Below are positions 8,082 to 13,036 of a stretch of 19,587 nucleotides of DNA, one piece after another. The notes beneath the pieces are model-generated. The model was not told the origin of the DNA, searched no databases, and saw only the letters and a list, made by a program, of their open reading frames with translations. The position numbers were made by a program, and so were the translations under genes. The stretch lies in the NCBI GenBank assembly GCA_006844635.1, contig SPJO01000164.1:1-19587 (forward strand), written 5' to 3'. The stretch comes from Methylophilaceae bacterium. GTDB taxonomy: Bacteria; Pseudomonadota; Gammaproteobacteria; Burkholderiales; Methylophilaceae. Position 1 is the first letter of the stretch. Every line of letters starts with the position of its first letter.

Positions 8082-8591
8082 GTGCGGATGGTGAAAAAGG
8101 TTAATCGGTTAAAAGGCTTTTCATATGTAGAGCTAATATTTTCCGTGGCTATCTTAGCGTTATTGACTGCTGTCGCAACGCCTTACTTAGAGAAAACTAT
8201 TCAGCGTAAAAAAGAGAATGAACTGCGAGCTGACTTGCTAGAGATTCGAACGGCAATTGACGCCTATAAGAAAGCAAGTGATGAAGGGAAAATAGCTAAG
8301 GTATTAGGTGAGAGTGGTTACCCCAGGCGTCTGCAAGATTTAGTAACAGGTGTGCCAGATATTACTGACGTACAAAAAAGGAAACTGAAATTTTTGCGGC
8401 GTTTGCCAACTGACCCAATGTACGTTGAGAAAAGGTCATCAAATGGTGTTGAGTTGAAACCTGAGGATAGTTGGGGGAAGCGTAGCTATGCGAGCGATGC
8501 GAAAAATCCGAGAGAAGGCGTAGATGTTTTTGATGTGTATTCATTGAGTGAAAAAAAGGGGTTGAACGGTGTTCCTTATCGGCAATGGTAA
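8082..8591 (+). CDS. GspG-like pseudopilin, second of four
   Basis: This is a 169-residue prepilin-like protein. The leader MRMVKKVNRLKG is followed by FSYVELIFSVAILALLTAVATPYL, so Gly-1, an aromatic +1 and Glu+5 are all present. After the helix comes an amphipathic stretch (ENELRADLLEIRTAIDAYKKASDEG) and a C-terminal globular part rich in 'RLPTDPM' and 'WGKRSYASDAKNPREGVDVFDVYS', ending in YRQW. That resembles the GspG fold but with a longer loop region. The GTG at 8082 gives this length; an ATG at 8088 removes two residues and is equally possible, and neither has a clear Shine-Dalgarno. It starts 5 bp after the secretin stop. It could serve as a minor pseudopilin in place of GspH/I/J. Confidence 0.82.
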   Translation: MRMVKKVNRLKGFSYVELIFSVAILALLTAVATPYLEKTIQRKKENELRADLLEIRTAIDAYKKASDEGKIAKVLGESGYPRRLQDLVTGVPDITDVQKRKLKFLRRLPTDPMYVEKRSSNGVELKPEDSWGKRSYASDAKNPREGVDVFDVYSLSEKKGLNGVPYRQW

Positions 8592-8973
8592 ATTGAAACG
8601 TAACCCTAAGCATGATGGCTTTACGCTGATTGAATTAATGGTTGTCATGGCGATTGTAGGGACGCTGTTATCGGTTGTTGTGCCTCGGTATTTTGATGGG
8701 CTTAAGCGTTCAGAAGAAACAGTGTTAAAAAAAGATTTAAAAGAAATGCGCAAGGCAATTGATCATTATTTTGAAGACAAAAATACCTACCCTGCGTCAT
8801 TGGAGACGTTGGTAACAGAGCGATATATTAAGTTTATTCCAGAAGATCCAATTACAGGGAGTAATGAAACTTGGCAGACTGTCATCCCACCCGATAAAAC
8901 TAATCGGGTATACGATGTTCGCAGTGGGTCAGCGGAAACAGCGAGTGATGGAACGCTATATAATAACTGGTAG
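8569..8973 (+). CDS. GspG-like pseudopilin, third of four
   Basis: This 134-residue pseudopilin has FTLIELMVVMAIVGTLLSVVVPRYF after Gly17, with Glu+5 intact. Downstream, LKEMRKAIDHYFEDKNTYPASLETLV and IKFIPEDPITGSNETW follow the GspG plan, and the protein ends GTLYNNW. The GTG start at 8569 is chosen because AAAGGGG (8555-8561) sits 7 nt before it; this overlaps the previous gene by 23 bp and gives a rather long 17-residue leader. A TTG at 8593, just after the previous stop, would give a shorter leader but has no good ribosome binding site. No GspG-type calcium loop as clear as that of the first gspG is seen. Its role as minor pseudopilin is inferred. Confidence 0.85.
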   Translation: MFLIGNGKLKRNPKHDGFTLIELMVVMAIVGTLLSVVVPRYFDGLKRSEETVLKKDLKEMRKAIDHYFEDKNTYPASLETLVTERYIKFIPEDPITGSNETWQTVIPPDKTNRVYDVRSGSAETASDGTLYNNW

Positions 8974-9529
8974 TTCGACGAACGTATTGTTAAGGCAATA
9001 TGGTTTTAGTTATTTAGCGATGTTGTTTCTCATCGCGGTGTTGGGTGTGACTTTAACCACAACATATGAGCGCAGTGATACCATCGCCAAACGGCAAAAA
9101 GAAAAACAATTGTATTTTATTGGGAATCAATATAAACAAGCGTTAACGAGTTACTATAATGCGTCGCCTGGTGGGTTTAAGGAATTGCCAAAGAATATTG
9201 AAGGTTTGTTGAAGGACAGTCGCTTTGTGACGACTAAGCGCCATTTAAGAAAGCAGTACTTGGACCCAATGACGGGCGGAGACATGCAGTTGATACTGGA
9301 CGAAGATGAGCGGATTGCTGGTGTGTATAGTGCTTCGAATGAAAGTATCCTGCAAACTGCTTTATTCGAAGAAAGCGACCCGACTAATCCAGCAACTGAA
9401 AAGGAACCACCCCGGATATACTCTGAAGTTAAATTTGAGTATGAGTCGTCAGATGAACTAGAAAGCTTAGAAGCAGGAGATGATTTAGGTGAAGATGCAT
9501 TATCAAACGGAGGGATTGATGCGTTTTAG
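8948..9529 (+). CDS. Divergent pseudopilin lacking Glu5, candidate tip subunit
   Basis: From the ATG at 8948 the protein has 193 residues. A prepilin-like helix GFSYLAMLFLIAVLGVTLTTT follows Gly19, but position +5 is Ala instead of Glu, as happens in GspK-type minor pseudopilins. The rest includes KQLYFIGNQYKQALTSYYNASPGG, a 'LDPMTGGDMQLI' segment and a strongly acidic C-terminus (SSDELESLEAGDDLGEDA). Related short proteins with 'KRQKEKQLYFIGNQYRQALxxYY' are known as pseudopilin-like neighbours of such loci; I recognise the pattern but not a named function. The frame is open further upstream (to 8864), but that would overlap the previous gene by over 100 bp, so 8948 (26-bp overlap) is preferred; TTG at 8987 is another option. 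It is smaller than classical GspK (about 300 residues). Confidence 0.75.
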   Translation: MERYIITGSSTNVLLRQYGFSYLAMLFLIAVLGVTLTTTYERSDTIAKRQKEKQLYFIGNQYKQALTSYYNASPGGFKELPKNIEGLLKDSRFVTTKRHLRKQYLDPMTGGDMQLILDEDERIAGVYSASNESILQTALFEESDPTNPATEKEPPRIYSEVKFEYESSDELESLEAGDDLGEDALSNGGIDAF

Positions 9530-9538
9530 TTTAAACTA
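9527..9538. repeat. 12-bp perfect palindrome at the pseudopilin/regulator junction
   Basis: TAGTTTAAACTA is its own reverse complement. It includes the stop codon of the last pseudopilin gene and lies about 20 bp before the LuxR-type gene. It is AT-rich, so chance is possible; an operator for the adjacent regulator is a speculative alternative. Confidence 0.4.
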
Positions 9539-9557
9539 TCTAGACTTGGTGTAAAGA

Positions 9558-10184
9558 ATGTTAGATATGGTGCCAGAAGAAAAATTTGAACATGATTTGC
9601 AAAAACATGTAAATGTCCTAGAAAGGGCATTAAGCCAATTAGGCCAAGGCATTATTGTGCTTTCTGCACAGGGTCGTATCTTGTTTATGACGGATGTTGC
9701 GAGTCAAATGGTTGCACGGAAGGATGGCCTTGTGGTGGAGCAAGGTTATTTGACCGGTGTGTTTCAGGCTGATAATGATCGTTTGCAAATGATGTGTCAG
9801 CAAGCTGTTTCATTAGAGTGTGAAAGCTACAATAGTTTTTATATACACCGGAACAAGCAGAAAAAACCATACCTGTTACTGATTAGTAAAATGGCGGTCG
9901 CGGATGATAATACAGTAGACGGTGTGCTTCTTATTATTAAAGACACCCATGCGAATGCCGAGCATTGGCAAGAGCGGTTGAAGACTGTATTTGGCCTAAC
10001 AAAGCGCGAAGCAGACTTTGTTGTGTTGCTTACCGAAGGTCGCAATATTAAAGAAATTAGCCTAGTGATGGAAATTGCAGAAGATACTGCTAGACAGTAT
10101 TTAAAAAACTGCTTTAAAAAGATGGAAGTCAATAAGCAGCATGAGCTAGTTTGTTTGGCGATGGATAGTTTAAGAAAAAGGTAG
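9558..10184 (+). CDS. LuxR-family transcriptional regulator with PAS-like sensor
   Basis: This 208-residue cytoplasmic regulator has a PAS-like N-terminal half at residues about 20-130 (LSQLGQGIIVLSAQGRILFM, then a strand VDGVLLIIKDT). The LuxR-type helix-turn-helix lies at about 146-205 (LTKREADFVVLLTEGRNIKEISLVMEIAEDTARQYLKNCFKKMEV). There is no phosphoacceptor receiver domain, so it is not a classical response regulator. Family knowledge: such PAS-LuxR proteins respond to an unknown cytoplasmic ligand. It is the last gene of the secretion operon, 28 bp after the last pseudopilin, and is a plausible local regulator; regulation of this operon is inference. An in-frame ATG at 9567 is an alternative start. 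Confidence 0.82.
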   Translation: MLDMVPEEKFEHDLQKHVNVLERALSQLGQGIIVLSAQGRILFMTDVASQMVARKDGLVVEQGYLTGVFQADNDRLQMMCQQAVSLECESYNSFYIHRNKQKKPYLLLISKMAVADDNTVDGVLLIIKDTHANAEHWQERLKTVFGLTKREADFVVLLTEGRNIKEISLVMEIAEDTARQYLKNCFKKMEVNKQHELVCLAMDSLRKR

Positions 10185-10204
10185 TTAAATTTTTAGGTTT
10201 TGCT

Positions 10205-10232
10205 TTGCTTCCTGCAGAAAATAACGTATAAT
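10205..10232 (+). promoter_or_regulatory. Sigma70-like promoter of rpsP operon
   Basis: TTGCTT (10205-10210) and a perfect TATAAT (10227-10232) are separated by 16 bp, about 40 bp before the rpsP start. A CTGCAG palindrome sits in the spacer and a second one just after the expected transcription start. Confidence 0.65.
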
Positions 10233-10251
10233 CCGCGCCTTTCTGCAGAAA
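10209..10251. repeat. Repeated CTGCAGAAAAT motif overlapping the rpsP promoter
   Basis: CTGCAGAAAAT occurs at 10212-10222 and again at 10243-10253, 31 bp apart (about three helical turns). The second copy is part of a perfect 12-bp palindrome, TTTCTGCAGAAA (10240-10251). The first is a near-palindrome, TTCCTGCAGAAA (10209-10220). They bracket the -10 box, which is where a repressor would bind. Confidence 0.6.
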
Positions 10252-10271
10252 ATTAACATAAGAGAATATAT

Positions 10272-10748
10272 ATGGTTGTTATCCGTTTATCACGTGGTGG
10301 ATCTAAGAAGACCCCATTTTTCAATTTAGTTGTAGCTGATTCACGCAATAGTCGTGATGGTCGCTTTATTGAGCGCGTAGGTTTCTATAATCCGTCTGCT
10401 AGTGGTCAAGCTGAAGCGTTGCGTGTTGATCAAGAGCGCGTTAATTACTGGACAGGTGTTGGTGCACAACCTTCTGATACAGTAAAGCGTTTGATTAAGT
10501 TGCATGCAACTGGCCCAGAAGGCATGGCAAAAGCAAAAGCAAAAGATGAAGCCAAGGCAAAAGCAAAAGCTGAAAAAATTGCAGCAGCCGAAGCCGCGAA
10601 AATAAAAGAAGCTGCAGATGCAGCCGCTGCTGAAGCAAAAGCCGAAGCTGATGCTAAAGCTGCTGAAGAAGCAGAAGCTGCAAAAGCCGCTGAAGCTGAA
10701 GAAGCGCCAGCAGAGGAAGCTGCAGCAGAAGAGCCTGCAGCTGAGTAA
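10272..10748 (+). CDS. rpsP: 30S ribosomal protein S16 with long Ala/Lys/Glu tail
   Basis: Residues 1-80 are a normal betaproteobacterial S16 (MVVIRLSRGGSKKTPFFNLV, then DGRFIERVGFYNP and YWTGVGAQPSDTVKRLI), a protein of the 30S body needed for assembly. Residues 81-158 are a low-complexity extension built almost only of Ala, Lys and Glu. It is basic first (86-104, repeats of KAKA) and acidic towards the end (EEAPAEEAAAEEPAAE). Most S16 proteins are 80-90 residues, so this one is nearly doubled in length; the tail could form a single long helix outside the ribosome. The start has AAGAGA 6 nt upstream. It is the first gene of the rpsP-rimM-trmD-rplS operon, with its own promoter. Confidence 0.97.
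   Translation: MVVIRLSRGGSKKTPFFNLVVADSRNSRDGRFIERVGFYNPSASGQAEALRVDQERVNYWTGVGAQPSDTVKRLIKLHATGPEGMAKAKAKDEAKAKAKAEKIAAAEAAKIKEAADAAAAEAKAEADAKAAEEAEAAKAAEAEEAPAEEAAAEEPAAE
10526..10570 (+). repeat. Direct repeat in the S16 tail
   Basis: GGCAAAAGCAAAAGC occurs at 10526-10540 and 10556-10570, exactly 30 bp apart and in frame. It encodes the repeated KAKAK stretch and suggests the tail grew by slippage or local duplication. Confidence 0.75.
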
Positions 10749-10758
10749 GGTTTGAAAC

Positions 10759-10779
10759 GTTTCCGATGAACACGGAAAC
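10759..10779 (+). promoter_or_regulatory. Hairpin holding the rimM start codon in its loop
   Basis: GTTTCCG (10759-10765) and CGGAAAC (10773-10779) are perfect complements. The 7-nt loop ATGAACA begins with the rimM start codon. No good Shine-Dalgarno precedes it (nearest AAGG is about 15 nt upstream). This looks suited to limiting rimM translation; the effect is inferred. Confidence 0.5.
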
Positions 10780-11275
10780 AGAAGAGTTAGTCATCATGGG
10801 GCGCATTGTCGCCCCATACGGCATTAAAGGGTGGGTGAAAGTGCTCCCTGAAACAGAGTCGTTAGATGGCCTGCTTGATTATAAGACTTGGCAAGTCGGT
10901 AAAGATACGCATTGGCAAGCTATTAAGCTGAAATCTGGCAGAGTACATAACGATGTGCTGCTAGCGAAGTTAGAAGGTGTCAATGATCGAGATGCTGCTT
11001 TTGCGTGTAAAGGGCAATTGGTTGCAGTGCCAAGAGAGGCGTTGCCAGCATTAGATGAAACAGAATTTTACTGGTCTGATTTAATTGGGCTAGCCGTCAA
11101 AAATCAACAAGGTGTTGATTTTGGCAAAGTGATCGATGTGTTTGAGACAGGCGCTAATGATGTCATTGTCGTAAAAGGGGATGTCGATAGATTGATTCCT
11201 TTTGCTGAACAGACAGTGTTGCATGTTGATCTTGAGCAGCAAACAATGTTGGTTGATTGGGGCGAAGACTATTAG
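10766..11275 (+). CDS. rimM: Ribosome maturation factor RimM
   Basis: This 169-residue 16S rRNA processing factor binds S19 and helps mature the 30S head. The N-terminal RimM domain begins LVIMGRIVAPYGIKGWVKVLPETES, and the C-terminal PRC-barrel begins near residue 93 (EFYWSDLIGLAVKNQQG), followed by TGANDVIVVKG and LIPFAEQTVLHVDLEQQTMLVDW. Length and motifs are normal. An internal ATG at 10796 would remove the residues that family members normally carry before MGRI, so 10766 is preferred. The gene lies 17 bp after rpsP. Its start codon is in a potential hairpin loop and it lacks a strong ribosome binding site, unlike rplS at the end of the same operon. Confidence 0.96.
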   Translation: MNTETEELVIMGRIVAPYGIKGWVKVLPETESLDGLLDYKTWQVGKDTHWQAIKLKSGRVHNDVLLAKLEGVNDRDAAFACKGQLVAVPREALPALDETEFYWSDLIGLAVKNQQGVDFGKVIDVFETGANDVIVVKGDVDRLIPFAEQTVLHVDLEQQTMLVDWGEDY

Positions 11276-11280
11276 TCTTC
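11264..11280 (+). promoter_or_regulatory. Hairpin across the rimM stop, before trmD
   Basis: GAAGAC (11264-11269) pairs with GTCTTC (11275-11280) around a TATTA loop. As DNA the inverted repeat extends to 8+8 bp. It includes the rimM stop codon and ends next to the possible trmD ATG at 11281. It is not followed by a T-run, so it is not a terminator; a role in translation of trmD is possible. Confidence 0.45.
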
Positions 11281-11292
11281 ATGGATGGAGTT

Positions 11293-12045
11293 ATGATTTT
11301 TGATGTCATTACGCTATTTCCAGAAATGTTCTCCGCAATCAAGGCGCATGGCATAACAGCACGTGCGTATGAGAATAAGATTTATGATTTGCAATGTTGG
11401 AACCCGAGAGCGTTTACAACAGATAATCATAAAACAGTAGATGATCGGCCTTATGGTGGTGGTCCTGGCATGGTGATGCTAGTTGAGCCACTAGAAAAAG
11501 CAATTTTGGCCGTTAAAAAGCAACATAGTGAGCAAGGCATTACGCCAAAAGTGGTGCACATGTCACCAAGAGGCCGTGTGCTAACACATGAGAAAGTGGT
11601 GGCGTTGAGTAAGGCACCTGGTTTGATTGTGTTAACGAGCCGCTATGAAGGTGTTGATCAGCGATTGCTAGACGCATACGTTGATGAAGAAATCTCCATA
11701 GGAGATTATGTATTAAGTGGTGGAGAGTTGCCCGCCATGGTGCTGATGGATGCAGTGATTAGACAGTTGCCTGGCGTGCTAGGTGATGCGGCATCGGCGA
11801 TTGAGGATTCGTTTGTGAATGGCTTGTTAGATTACAGCCATTACACACGACCTGAAGTGTATCAAGATAAAGTGGTGCCTGAGGTGTTGTTATCAGGTGA
11901 CCATGAGAAGATTAGGCAATGGCGGTTAAAACAATCGTTAGCGCTAACAAGGGCAAAACGCCCTGATTTACTGGCCGCAAGGTCGTTGACGAAAGAAGAA
12001 GCTCGGCTGCTCAAGGAAATAGAGCAGGAACAAGCATCTTCATAA
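11293..12045 (+). CDS. trmD: tRNA (guanine37-N1)-methyltransferase TrmD
   Basis: This 250-residue SPOUT enzyme methylates G37 of tRNAs with SAM and so prevents frameshifting. Motifs are the start MIFDVITLFPEMFSAI, the segment TDNHKTVDDRPYGGGPGMVM, LTSRYEGVDQR, and the trefoil-knot SAM site SIGDYVLSGGELPAMVLMDAVIRQLPG. I start at the ATG at 11293 because it gives the conserved N-terminus and has GGAG just upstream, although the 2-nt spacing is short. The in-frame ATG at 11281 adds four residues, and the frame is open to 11257 inside rimM. It lies 17 bp after rimM, with a small hairpin over the junction. Downstream is rplS. Confidence 0.96.
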   Translation: MIFDVITLFPEMFSAIKAHGITARAYENKIYDLQCWNPRAFTTDNHKTVDDRPYGGGPGMVMLVEPLEKAILAVKKQHSEQGITPKVVHMSPRGRVLTHEKVVALSKAPGLIVLTSRYEGVDQRLLDAYVDEEISIGDYVLSGGELPAMVLMDAVIRQLPGVLGDAASAIEDSFVNGLLDYSHYTRPEVYQDKVVPEVLLSGDHEKIRQWRLKQSLALTRAKRPDLLAARSLTKEEARLLKEIEQEQASS

Positions 12046-12061
12046 CTAAAAGGAGCACAAA

Positions 12062-12457
12062 GTGGCAGATATTATTAAAATGTTAGAAGAGGAAGAAATT
12101 GCCCGTTTAGGCAAAGATATTCCTGCATTCGCACCAGGCGATACAGTGGTTGTGGGTGTTAATGTGGTTGAGGGTAACCGTAAACGTGTGCAGGCGTTTG
12201 AGGGTGTTGTGATTTCAAAACGCAACCGTGGTTTAAACTCATCATTTATTGTACGTAAAATTGCTTCAGGCGAAGGCGTGGAGCGTACATTCCAACTTTA
12301 CTCACCACTGATTGCGAGTATCGAAGTGAAACGCCGCGGTGATGTACGTCGTGCGAAGCTTTACTACTTACGTGAGCGTTCAGGTCGTTCTGCACGTATT
12401 AAAGAAAAACTAGTGTTAAGAGAGAAAGAAACAGCAACGGAAGCTTCTGCTGACTAG
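12062..12457 (+). CDS. rplS: 50S ribosomal protein L19
   Basis: This 131-residue protein sits at the 30S/50S interface. The sequence IPAFAPGDTVVVGVNVVEGNRKRVQAFEGVVISKRNRGLNSSFIVRKIASGEGVERTFQLYSP is a textbook L19, with the basic KRRGDVRRAKLYYLRERSGRSARIKE segment after it and a short extra tail (ETATEASAD). The start is GTG, as shown by a strong AAAAGGAG shortly upstream and by the conserved N-terminus MADIIK. It lies 16 bp after trmD and is the last gene of the operon, closed by a perfect terminator. The strong ribosome binding site contrasts with the weak ones of rimM and trmD. Confidence 0.97.
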   Translation: MADIIKMLEEEEIARLGKDIPAFAPGDTVVVGVNVVEGNRKRVQAFEGVVISKRNRGLNSSFIVRKIASGEGVERTFQLYSPLIASIEVKRRGDVRRAKLYYLRERSGRSARIKEKLVLREKETATEASAD

Positions 12458-12474
12458 ATTTCTTGATTGATATC

Positions 12475-12513
12475 AAAAGCCTCAAAACTAATTAACGTTT
12501 TGAGGCTTTTTTG
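12475..12513 (+). terminator. Rho-independent terminator of the rpsP operon
   Basis: AAAAGCCTCAAAAC (12475-12488) and GTTTTGAGGCTTTT (12497-12510) form a perfect 14-bp stem with loop TAATTAAC and a T-run. The A-tract on the left arm could make it work in both directions, but no gene converges on it. Confidence 0.92.
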
Positions 12514-12514
12514 T

Positions 12515-12544
12515 TTGCCATTGCATGATATTTCAAGCCATAAT
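12515..12544 (+). promoter_or_regulatory. Candidate promoter of the alkyltransferase-xerD pair
   Basis: TTGCCA (12515-12520) and CATAAT (12539-12544) are 18 bp apart, directly after the terminator. The -10 abuts the ATG at 12545, so transcription would start near the second ATG at 12551, leaving almost no leader. Picked by eye. Confidence 0.4.
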
Positions 12545-13036
12545 ATGCCCATGACGGATAAAAACAACAAGCCATTACAGTTTGATGCGATAGTCGTAGC
12601 CCCGTTTGGAGCGGTCGGTATTAGTGTGCAAGGCATGCAAGTTGCCATAGAATTGTTATCTGATAAGCATGAACCTAAGCCCGCAAGCAGCAAGCTTGCA
12701 AAAGAGGCTGCCAAGCAAGTAGAAGCGTACTTTTCTGACTCGTATCATCATTTTAATTTGCCGCTTATTTTCAAAGGCACATCATTTCAAAAGCGTGTTT
12801 GGGAGCATATTAGTGCGATTCCGACAGGGCAAGTCGTGACATATAGTGAAATCGCCCAAGCACTAGATTCAGGCCCAAGAGCGGTTGCCAATGCTTGTGG
12901 CGCGAATTACTTACCTTTGGTTGTGCCGTGCCACCGAGTTGTCGGCAAGGAGAGCTTGGGTGGTTTTATGCAAGGTGACCCTAAAGGGGCTGCTATCAAA
13001 AAGTGGTTGTTAAAGCATGAGGGCGTCACTGTGTGA
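12545..13036 (+). CDS. ogt: Methylated-DNA--protein-cysteine methyltransferase
   Basis: From 12545 the protein has 163 residues. It repairs O6-alkylguanine by transferring the alkyl group to its own cysteine, a suicide reaction. The C-terminal domain shows KGTSFQKRVWEHISAIPTG, the helix-turn-helix region TYSEIAQAL, the arginine finger region GPRAVANACGAN, and the active site VPCHRV with Cys129, then GGFMQGDPKGAAIKKWLLKHEG. The N-terminal domain is short and poorly conserved, as in Ogt-type proteins. The frame stays open upstream to 12467, but that would start inside the rplS terminator, so 12545 or 12551 is chosen. No clear Shine-Dalgarno is visible. It overlaps xerD by GTGA, so the two are co-translated. 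The ogt symbol is by class; an Ada-type role cannot be excluded. Confidence 0.9.
   Translation: MPMTDKNNKPLQFDAIVVAPFGAVGISVQGMQVAIELLSDKHEPKPASSKLAKEAAKQVEAYFSDSYHHFNLPLIFKGTSFQKRVWEHISAIPTGQVVTYSEIAQALDSGPRAVANACGANYLPLVVPCHRVVGKESLGGFMQGDPKGAAIKKWLLKHEGVTV

Noticed and set aside
8551..8561. A7G4 homopolymer stretch as a phase-variation site
   Set aside because: It is the Shine-Dalgarno of the next pseudopilin and too short and mixed to be a convincing slippage tract.
8864..8947. Longer version of the last pseudopilin
   Set aside because: It would overlap the previous gene by 110 bp and put a long hydrophilic leader before the prepilin helix.
10526..10570. Short direct repeats as a CRISPR or satellite
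   Set aside because: The repeat is in frame within rpsP and encodes the KAKA tail; there are no spacers.
11257..11292. Upstream starts for trmD inside rimM
   Set aside because: TrmD proteins begin at the MxFDVxTLFPEMF-like segment encoded from 11293; the extra residues are not family-like.
12467..12544. N-terminal extension of the alkyltransferase
   Set aside because: The extra codons run through the rplS terminator hairpin and add nothing conserved, so starts at 12545 or 12551 are preferred.
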